The notes beneath the pieces were generated by a model. It ran no database searches. It was not told the DNA's origin and saw nothing but the letters and a program-made list of their open reading frames with translations. Positions 1 through 4,678 of a DNA stretch of 6,630 bases are shown here, in pieces. The DNA is taken from NCBI GenBank assembly GCA_019658985.1, contig JAIFWS010000041.1, positions 1 to 6,630 on the forward strand, in the 5' to 3' direction. Position 1 is the stretch's first letter; every line of letters starts with the position of its first letter. The translations under genes and the position numbers were made by a program. Origin of the DNA: Candidatus Parcubacteria bacterium (GTDB lineage Bacteria > Patescibacteriota > Minisyncoccia > Minisyncoccales > Staskawiczbacteraceae).

Positions 1-11
1 TGACGATTAAC

Positions 12-575
12 CTATTTTTTTAACAATTCCGCGAACTCTTTTTGCACTTTCTTCAACTTTGGATTAATTACGACCTGGCAGTACGACTGGTTTTTATTCT
101 GCTCGTAGTAATTTTTGTGGTACTCTTCAGCCGGATAAAATGTCTCCAGCTTTCCTATTTCAGTTGTAATTGGCGCACCCATCTGGCTGGAAGCATTTAA
201 ACCTTTTATAAAATTTTCCACAACTTCTTTCTGGGTCGCACCCTCCTTCGCCGAGGCTTCGGAAGGGCCAAGCAATATAATTGACCGGTACTGCGTACCC
301 AAGTCCGCGCCCTGGCGGTTTTTGGTCGTCGGATCATGGCTGGCGAAAAACACTGTTAACAATGTTTCGAGCGGAATTACATCTGCGTCGTATTCTATTT
401 TAATGACTTCCGCGTGACCCGTATCGCCATTACAAATTTGTTCATAGGTGGGATTTTTCGTCTGACCGCCGGCGTATCCGGGCTCAACCGCAATAACGCC
501 CTTCAACATTTTGAATACAGCTTCGGTACACCAAAAACATCCCCCGCCAAATATAATTGTTTCTTTATGACCCAT
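12..575 (-). CDS. msrA: Peptide-methionine (S)-S-oxide reductase MsrA
   Basis: MsrA reduces the S-epimer of methionine sulfoxide, free or in proteins, back to methionine, and is a cytosolic repair enzyme for oxidative damage. The 187-residue product is full length for the family and has no signal peptide. It shows the family signature GCFWCTE at 12-18 with catalytic Cys13, the GDTGHAE segment at 51-57, HDPTT at 80-84, the GTQYRS segment at 93-98, and a C-terminal YCQVVI with Cys166, the likely resolving cysteine. No MsrB domain is fused to it. The ATG at 575 is the only sensible start, since the conserved domain begins within ten residues. An AAGGAG lies 17 bases upstream, too far for a normal ribosome site, and a TATAAT lies between it and the start. 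The gene follows the sigma-factor gene and its terminator, and ends in TAG. Identification is firm. Confidence 0.97.
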   Translation of the reverse strand: MGHKETIIFGGGCFWCTEAVFKMLKGVIAVEPGYAGGQTKNPTYEQICNGDTGHAEVIKIEYDADVIPLETLLTVFFASHDPTTKNRQGADLGTQYRSIILLGPSEASAKEGATQKEVVENFIKGLNASSQMGAPITTEIGKLETFYPAEEYHKNYYEQNKNQSYCQVVINPKLKKVQKEFAELLKK

Positions 576-586
576 ATTTTTTATTT

Positions 587-592
587 ATTATA
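587..592 (-). promoter_or_regulatory. Probable -10 element for msrA
   Basis: On the minus strand a perfect TATAAT sits 11 bases before the msrA ATG. A start site about seven bases downstream would leave a leader of roughly five bases. No TTGACA-like -35 is found 16-18 bases upstream, where the T-run of the preceding terminator lies. The region is A/T-rich, so a chance match is possible. Confidence 0.5.
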
Positions 593-605
593 CTCCTTTT
601 CTATG

Positions 606-631
606 AAAAAAGAGAGGTGTTTACACCTCTC
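606..631 (-). terminator. Intrinsic terminator after the sigma-factor gene
   Basis: The minus strand reads GAGAGGTG, loop TAAA, CACCTCTC, then six T residues: an 8-bp perfect stem with a 4-base loop and a U-tract. It starts about 30 bases beyond the sigma-factor stop codon and separates that gene from msrA. Confidence 0.92.
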
Positions 632-660
632 CTATTATTGCTGTCGAGTCCGAACACCAA

Positions 661-1575
661 TCACTCAAGAGCAGTTCCCGAACCCCATACTCCTTGTGAC
701 GTCAGGATAACCTCGAGCTGCCCAAGCGCCGCGGCTTCGATCTGCCGGATTCTTTCCTTGGTCAACCCGAGCCTCTTCCCGACCTGTTCCAGTGTCATCC
801 CCTTCCCATCTTCACCGTTGAAGCGGAGCTGGAGGATTAGGCGCTCTCGAGGATTGAGCAAGCCCAACACCTGTTCCATTCTGTCTGCCCGCGGGATACA
901 GTTTTCCACCTCGGGTAGGTTCCCTGCCTCGCTTGTCTCCTGCAAGGAAATCACCTTGGGGCGATTGTTGATGGCGGCCTTGACGGCAGTCACCTTGACG
1001 ACACTCATCCGCATCGCAGCGGCGAGCTGACCGATCGAGGGTTCCTCCTGAGTCTTGCTCATGAGGATATTTTTAACGTGCCGATACTTGATGATCCTCC
1101 CAACCAAGTATTGAGGAACGCGGCCGACCATGTTCTGGGAGAGGAATACCCACATAGAACGGTTGATGCACTTCTTGGCGTAAGTGGAAAATCTGTACCC
1201 CTTGCGCCAATTGAAAGCATCCACGGCTAATATAAGCCCGAGGACACCCTCCGCCAGGAGCTCCATGAAGAAGTCCAGGTTGGGATAGGGATTACGGTAT
1301 TTCAGGGCACGCCACGGGACCAAACGCAAGTTGCTCTCGATTAGCCGCCGCCGAGCGTCTTCAGCTAGTGCCACCTGCTCCTCTAGTTTGGCCTTCTCAG
1401 GATGGCCAGGGCTACTGGCCAGCTGAGCTTTTGCCTCTTTACCTGCCTCCATCTGCTGGAAAAGCCCTACGGCAACCGCGGGCTCAAGCAGAGGGAAGCT
1501 CTTCATTTTCCTCCGGTAGACCTCGAAGGCATCCGGTAATTGCCGAGTCTCGCCTTCTCCTGACTTTTTCTGCAT
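661..1575 (-). CDS. Divergent sigma-70 family RNA polymerase sigma factor
   Basis: This is a probable alternative sigma factor that directs core RNA polymerase to a promoter set. The 304-residue product follows the sigma-70 layout. A region 1.2-like segment lies at about 15-45 (DAFEVYRRKMKSFPLL). Region 2 lies at about 71-148, with the RLIESNLRLV motif and GYRFSTYA at 126-133. Region 3 lies at about 150-212. Region 4, with the helix-turn-helix TLEQVGKRLGLTKERIRQIE, ends near 280. The long region 1.1 of housekeeping factors is absent. After FSTYA the usual WWIRQAI is replaced by KCINRSM, so both tryptophans and the -12-contacting glutamine are missing. I chose the ATG at 1575 because AGGAGGAGG lies just upstream; an upstream ATG would add 24 cysteine-rich residues unlike the family. 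Codons are strongly G/C-ended, unlike typA and msrA, and the stop is TGA. Which genes it controls is unknown. Confidence 0.9.
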   Translation of the reverse strand: MQKKSGEGETRQLPDAFEVYRRKMKSFPLLEPAVAVGLFQQMEAGKEAKAQLASSPGHPEKAKLEEQVALAEDARRRLIESNLRLVPWRALKYRNPYPNLDFFMELLAEGVLGLILAVDAFNWRKGYRFSTYAKKCINRSMWVFLSQNMVGRVPQYLVGRIIKYRHVKNILMSKTQEEPSIGQLAAAMRMSVVKVTAVKAAINNRPKVISLQETSEAGNLPEVENCIPRADRMEQVLGLLNPRERLILQLRFNGEDGKGMTLEQVGKRLGLTKERIRQIEAAALGQLEVILTSQGVWGSGTALE

Positions 1576-1576
1576 G

Positions 1577-1585
1577 CCTCCTCCT
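1577..1585 (-). promoter_or_regulatory. Strong Shine-Dalgarno site of the sigma-factor gene
   Basis: AGGAGGAGG lies directly upstream of the ATG at 1575, with one base between its last G and the start, or four if the first AGGAGG pairs. It decides the start codon. It is the only strong, close ribosome site in the window. A short CTCC about six bases upstream could pair with its first GGAG. Confidence 0.8.
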
Positions 1586-1658
1586 AGCTGGGAGCAGAAA
1601 TGGGCGCCAAACAATGACTCGAAGTTCCAACTACAACTCTTCCACAAGGAAAAGTATT

Positions 1659-1664
1659 TGTCAA
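1659..1664 (-). promoter_or_regulatory. Possible -35 element upstream of the sigma-factor gene
   Basis: A perfect TTGACA on the minus strand lies 84 bases before the sigma-factor ATG and just beyond the typA terminator. No TATAAT-like hexamer is found at spacings of 15-19; the 17-base position reads AAGAGT. Transcription from here would give a leader of about 45-50 bases. It is either a weak promoter, one read by another sigma factor, or a chance match. Confidence 0.35.
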
Positions 1665-1670
1665 TGATTT

Positions 1671-1712
1671 CTTTTAAATCAAAACGGCCTTTCGGCCGTT
1701 TTGATTTAAAAG
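1671..1712 (-). terminator. Intrinsic terminator after typA (perfect 19-bp palindrome)
   Basis: Two perfectly complementary 19-base arms (1671-1689 and 1694-1712) flank a 4-base loop. On the minus strand the G/C core is GGCC, GAAA, GGCC, a stable GNRA-type tetraloop, preceded by AAAAC and followed by GTTTTGATTT. It begins ten bases after the typA stop. The symmetry gives A- and T-runs on both strands, so it could stop transcription in both directions. Confidence 0.93.
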
Positions 1713-1721
1713 AATTATTCT

Positions 1722-3536
1722 TTATCCTTTATCTGCTCGCTTGGCTTGCTTCTCAGCAATTTCGGTTAAGTAAAGCTTTCTGATTCTTACATTAGCCGGC
1801 GTGACTTCAACGAGTTCATCATCTCCAATATATTCCAGCGCATCTTCGAGTCCCATGTTCTTTGGCTTGTCAAAGTGTTCATCCGATCCTTCTCCTTTGG
1901 ACCTCATGTTGGAAAGCTGTTTTTCTTTGCAGACGTTCACGCGGATATCTTCCGACCGTGAATTCTGTCCGACAACCTGGCCTTCATAAATTTCGATTCC
2001 GTGATCCAAGAATAATACTCCTCGATCCTGGACGTTAATCAATCCATAAAAGTTGGTTTTGCCCGATTCGGAAGCGATTAACGATCCGCGGTCGCGTTCT
2101 TTCCAATTTCCCGGATCAGGCATGTATTCATGGAATGAGGTATTCATGATTCCTAAACCCTTAGTGTCGGTCAAAAATTCTGAGCGGTATCCAAACAATC
2201 CCTTAGTCGGAATCAAAAATTCTAAGAAAGCTATGCCGTTGTGGGTTCTCATTTCTTTTACTTCTCCTTTTCTTAAACCCATTTTCTGCATCACCGCTCC
2301 CTGGTACTGTTCCGGAGTTTCAATGAAAATCTTTTCATACGGCGTCATTTTCTTGCCATTGATTTCTTTCATAATTACCTGCGGCCTGGAAACAGCAAAT
2401 TCAAATCCTTCACGGCGCATCCTTTCAATCAAAATTGCCAAATGTAACTCTCCTCTTCCGGAAACAATCCACTGGGCTTTATCGGTTTCCTCAACGCGCA
2501 AAGCAACATCGGTTTCCAATTCTTTAAATAACCGTTCGCGGACTTGGCGGGAAGTGCAGAATTTTCCTTCTTTTCCGGCAAATGGCGAATCGTTAATCAT
2601 GAAGGTCATTTTGATGGTCGGCTCTTCAATGCTGATCAATGGTAAAGCATTGGCGTTTTCCGGATCAGCAATCGTCTCTCCGATCGTCACGTCAGCAATA
2701 CCGGCAACGGCGGCGATATCTCCGGCCTGTACTTCCTGCGCTTCAATTTTTCCGAGGCCCGCAAATGTCATCAAAGAAACAATCCGGTATTTTTTCATTT
2801 CACCGGCGCGGTTGATGTGCGCGATCTCTTGACCAGCCTTCAATACTCCATTCCAAACTCTTCCCACGGCCAATCTGCCTTTGAAGTTATCTGGAGAAAT
2901 AGAAGTTACCAGCATCTGTAATGGTTTTGTAATATCGACAATCGGCGAAGGAATATGCTGGATGATGGCTTCAAATACCGGAGTAATGTCGGTCATCTTT
3001 GATAAGTCTGGTTCCAAACCCATTAAACCTGCGCGGCCGGAGCCGTAAATGACCGGGAAATCCAATGAGTGATCCCCTGCTCCTAATTCCAAAAATAATT
3101 CCAGGGTTGCGTCCAAGGCCCACTGAGGCCGGGCTCCGTCTTTATCAATTTTATTGATGACCACGATAATTTTGTGGCCCATTTCCAAAGCTTTCTTCAG
3201 TACAAATCTCGTTTGAGGCATTGGGCCTTCTTTGGCGTCAATTAAGAGCAAACAGCCGTCAGCCATGCTCAAAACACGCTCCACTTCCCCGCCAAAATCG
3301 GCGTGACCTGGAGTATCAATAATGTTTACTTTCGTGTCGCCATACTGCACTGAGGCGTTTTTAGAGAAAATGGTAATCCCCCTCTCTCTTTCCAATTCAT
3401 TGGAATCCATGATCATTTCCTGCTCAGCAACCTCCTTTTTCATTTGGGTTTTTGACTGACGCAAAAGAGCGTCCACCAGGGTGGTCTTTCCATGGTCAAC
3501 GTGGGCAATAATGGCGATGTTCTTAATCTTTGGCAT
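1722..3536 (-). CDS. typA: Translational GTPase TypA/BipA
   Basis: TypA (BipA) is a ribosome-binding GTPase related to EF-G and LepA, with roles in ribosome assembly and in stress and cold responses. The 604-residue product matches the family length. The GTPase domain shows G1 AHVDHGKT at 11-18, the switch-I segment RERGITI near 50-56, G3 DTPGHAD at 74-80 and G4 NKID at 128-131. Beta-barrel domain II, the EF-G-like domains III and V, and the family-specific C-terminal domain follow; SGRGELHL and the segment around KGLFGYRSEF are TypA-like. There is no EF-G domain IV. I prefer the ATG at 3536, giving MPKIKNIAIIAHVDHG, a typical TypA beginning. A TTG at 3551 in frame would add five residues. 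Neither has a Shine-Dalgarno site. A near-consensus promoter lies immediately upstream and a terminator immediately downstream, so the gene is probably monocistronic. Confidence 0.97.
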   Translation of the reverse strand: MPKIKNIAIIAHVDHGKTTLVDALLRQSKTQMKKEVAEQEMIMDSNELERERGITIFSKNASVQYGDTKVNIIDTPGHADFGGEVERVLSMADGCLLLIDAKEGPMPQTRFVLKKALEMGHKIIVVINKIDKDGARPQWALDATLELFLELGAGDHSLDFPVIYGSGRAGLMGLEPDLSKMTDITPVFEAIIQHIPSPIVDITKPLQMLVTSISPDNFKGRLAVGRVWNGVLKAGQEIAHINRAGEMKKYRIVSLMTFAGLGKIEAQEVQAGDIAAVAGIADVTIGETIADPENANALPLISIEEPTIKMTFMINDSPFAGKEGKFCTSRQVRERLFKELETDVALRVEETDKAQWIVSGRGELHLAILIERMRREGFEFAVSRPQVIMKEINGKKMTPYEKIFIETPEQYQGAVMQKMGLRKGEVKEMRTHNGIAFLEFLIPTKGLFGYRSEFLTDTKGLGIMNTSFHEYMPDPGNWKERDRGSLIASESGKTNFYGLINVQDRGVLFLDHGIEIYEGQVVGQNSRSEDIRVNVCKEKQLSNMRSKGEGSDEHFDKPKNMGLEDALEYIGDDELVEVTPANVRIRKLYLTEIAEKQAKRADKG

Positions 3537-3559
3537 AATGATTTTATTCAATGAACCGA

Positions 3560-3588
3560 ATTTTACACTAAAAATCAGTAAATGTCAA
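3560..3588 (-). promoter_or_regulatory. Sigma-70-type promoter of typA
   Basis: The minus strand carries TTGACA (3583-3588), a 17-base spacer, and TAAAAT (3560-3565). Start of transcription is expected near 3552-3553. This leaves a leader of only about 16 bases before the ATG at 3536, with no Shine-Dalgarno sequence. Confidence 0.85.
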
Positions 3589-3621
3589 AAGAAAAGCCGC
3601 CAAGCGCGGAACGCTTGGCGG
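3589..3621 (-). terminator. Intrinsic terminator after the small ORF
   Basis: On the minus strand CCGCCAAGCG and CGCTTGGCGG form a perfect 10-bp stem with a 5-base loop, followed by CTTTTCTTTT. It begins about 13 bases past the small ORF's stop. Its T-run abuts the -35 element of the typA promoter. Confidence 0.92.
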
Positions 3622-3634
3622 AATGACAGGAAAA

Positions 3635-3919
3635 TCAGAGGCCGGCTTCGGCGCGGATCGCCTTGTCCTCCTCTTCGCTCAGGCCCAGCGCCGCCTGGTA
3701 GCCGTCGTGCCGGTGACGCCAGGCCACCGCTTCCTGGTAGTCAGTCTCATCCAAACGAGCCAAGTTGACGGCAAAATCAAAGCCTTCCCCGTAGTTGAAT
3801 CGGATCTTGGCCTGCCAGGCCTTGTAGAGCCCGAGGCTCTCCTGGTACTTCTGGACGCCTTCTTGGACTGAAGCGATCATCGCATACCCGTGGTCAAAGT
3901 TGCTGGGACACACCCTCAA
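3635..3919 (-). CDS. Small protein of unknown function (up to 94 residues)
   Basis: I do not recognise this product. Coding is supported by strongly G/C-ended codons across about 80 codons, by an upstream -10-like box and by a dedicated terminator just after the TGA stop. The protein is soluble-looking and probably mostly alpha-helical, with many Glu, Ala, Tyr and Gln residues and no signal peptide or membrane segment. Three similar heptads occur: YQESLGL (25-31), YQEAVAW (61-67) and YQAALGL (74-80). A central aromatic stretch reads KIRFNYGEGFDF (38-49). The start is uncertain. The longest reading uses a TTG at 3919, a GTG lies two codons later, and the first in-frame ATG is at 3880, giving 81 residues. 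None has a well-placed Shine-Dalgarno site. Codon style and stop match the sigma-factor gene and not the immediate neighbours. Confidence 0.7.
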   Translation of the reverse strand: MRVCPSNFDHGYAMIASVQEGVQKYQESLGLYKAWQAKIRFNYGEGFDFAVNLARLDETDYQEAVAWRHRHDGYQAALGLSEEEDKAIRAEAGL

Positions 3920-3957
3920 TGGATGAGGATCTTTGCGTCCTGGATATTTAGTACTAT

Positions 3958-3963
3958 ATTATA
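3958..3963 (-). promoter_or_regulatory. Possible -10 element of the small ORF
   Basis: A perfect TATAAT on the minus strand lies 38 bases before the TTG at 3919, predicting a leader of about 30 bases. No -35 match is found; that position is taken by the stem and T-run of the preceding terminator. Confidence 0.5.
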
Positions 3964-3976
3964 AACATTTTAGCAA

Positions 3977-4009
3977 TACAAAAATCCCCAGGCTTAAACC
4001 GGGGATTTT
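3977..4009 (-). terminator. Intrinsic terminator after the cupredoxin gene
   Basis: The minus strand reads AAAATCCCC, an 11-base loop, GGGGATTTT, then TGT. The loop can pair further (GG with CC) around a bulge. It begins 25 bases beyond the cupredoxin stop codon. Confidence 0.9.
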
Positions 4010-4034
4010 GTTGTAGTTGCTTTAAGCGGAAAGG

Positions 4035-4535
4035 TTATTCAACGGTAATTTTTCCGAACTGGCCGGCTTTTGAATGGTTATGGTAACCCCAGCTTCCGGT
4101 CTTGGTGAATGTGAATGACCAGGATGAACCTGAGCCACTCGCTGTGCATTGGTCAAAATCACTATTGTCGGAATCAGGGCAATGCTGTTGCAGTGATGTA
4201 CCGCTATATACGGTGTGCGTCGGATGGCTTGCTGATGCCACCCACATCGGTCCTGAGCTTTGATTCTTAAAAGTCACCGTATCCCCTGCTTTTACCTTAA
4301 GGTCGGCAGGAGAAAAGCCTGAATCAGTCAACGTAACTTCGTGGGTTTTTGCGGTATTTGCCCCGACATCAACCGTTCCCTCTAATCCCCCATTTTGCTC
4401 TTCATTAGCCGCAGGAGTAGTTGTCTGGTTATTGTCCAGCATATTTGCCGGCTGGCTCATCCCCTGCCATAAGAAATATCCACCAATAAGCACTACCAAA
4501 ACTACCACAAGCCCAATAATAAGATTCTTATTCAT
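4035..4535 (-). CDS. Membrane-anchored cupredoxin-fold protein lacking the type-1 copper cysteine
   Basis: The 166-residue product has an N-terminal membrane anchor (about 4-22, LIIGLVVVLVVLIGGYFLW), a flexible Asn/Thr/Glu/Ala-rich linker to about 60, and one plastocyanin-like beta-sandwich domain outside the membrane. The domain shows SGFSPADLKVKAGDTVTFKN at 72-91, a His segment SHPTHTVY at 103-110, and the end GYHNHSKAGQFGKITVE. Against the classic Y-C-x-x-H...G-M pattern, the His aligns (His154), but Cys becomes Tyr151 and the axial Met becomes Gln159. A blue type-1 copper site is therefore unlikely. His104, His107, His152 and His154 could still bind a metal. Cys119 and Cys130 lie in a loop and may form a disulfide. 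There is no lipobox. The ATG at 4535 is set by the anchor; only a weak GAGA precedes it. It could carry electrons or bind metal at the cell surface, which is not shown. Confidence 0.87.
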   Translation of the reverse strand: MNKNLIIGLVVVLVVLIGGYFLWQGMSQPANMLDNNQTTTPAANEEQNGGLEGTVDVGANTAKTHEVTLTDSGFSPADLKVKAGDTVTFKNQSSGPMWVASASHPTHTVYSGTSLQQHCPDSDNSDFDQCTASGSGSSWSFTFTKTGSWGYHNHSKAGQFGKITVE

Positions 4536-4564
4536 TTCTCTATAATTTAATAATATGTAACGTG

Positions 4565-4593
4565 ATTATATAAATAATATACTCGGGCGTCAA
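4565..4593 (-). promoter_or_regulatory. Sigma-70-type promoter of the cupredoxin gene
   Basis: The minus strand has TTGACG (4588-4593), a 17-base spacer, and TATAAT (4565-4570). Transcription is expected to start near 4558, leaving a leader of about 23 A/T-rich bases with only a weak purine stretch before the ATG. Confidence 0.85.
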
Positions 4594-4624
4594 TTAAAAA
4601 TTCATTAACTTTAAGTCTAAATAA

Positions 4625-4673
4625 ATTCCAGACGTCCAACGTCCGTAAGTATCAGACATTGGACGTCTGGAAT
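4625..4673 (-). terminator. Hairpin terminator after the membrane reductase gene
   Basis: A perfect 15-bp inverted repeat (arms 4625-4639 and 4659-4673) is followed, after one mismatch, by three more pairs, with an 11-base loop. On the minus strand it is followed by TTATTTAGAC, a weak U-tract. It begins six bases past the stop codon. The stem contains two copies of GACGTC, itself palindromic. Termination is likely, though the U-tract is poorer than those of the other terminators in the window. Confidence 0.78.
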
Positions 4674-4678
4674 CCACA

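Noticed and set aside
88..575. Possible MsrA-MsrB fusion
   Set aside because: The chain ends 21 residues after Cys166, with no room for an MsrB domain.
557..1030. Plus-strand open frame of 157 codons over the msrA/sigma gap
   Set aside because: It crosses the sigma terminator and runs antisense to sigma region 4; no domain and no ribosome site.
1576..1647. 24-residue N-terminal extension of the sigma factor from an upstream ATG
   Set aside because: The extension is unlike sigma N-termini, and the strong AGGAGGAGG directly before the ATG at 1575 decides for the shorter form.
2053..2832. Long plus-strand open frame of 259 codons opposite typA
   Set aside because: It lies wholly inside typA in the antisense direction, has no recognisable domain, and its Ser/Pro/Ile-rich product reads as a shadow of the minus-strand codons.
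1722..3536. LepA or EF-G instead of TypA
   Set aside because: The length, lack of EF-G domain IV, and the C-terminal domain with the KGLFGYRSEF segment fit TypA/BipA.
3537..3551. TTG start for typA as the preferred start
   Set aside because: The ATG at 3536 gives the usual TypA beginning (MPKIKNIAIIAHVDHG); the TTG remains only a possible leaderless alternative.
661..3919. Alternative genetic code with TGA as an amino acid (Gracilibacteria/SR1 type)
   Set aside because: The sigma gene and the small ORF end at TGA exactly where the family ends or where a terminator follows, and no gene needs a TGA to be read through.
4625..4673. Inverted repeat considered as a mobile-element end or regulator operator
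   Set aside because: It sits six bases after a stop codon and folds as one hairpin followed by T-rich sequence; no transposase, target duplication or second copy is present.
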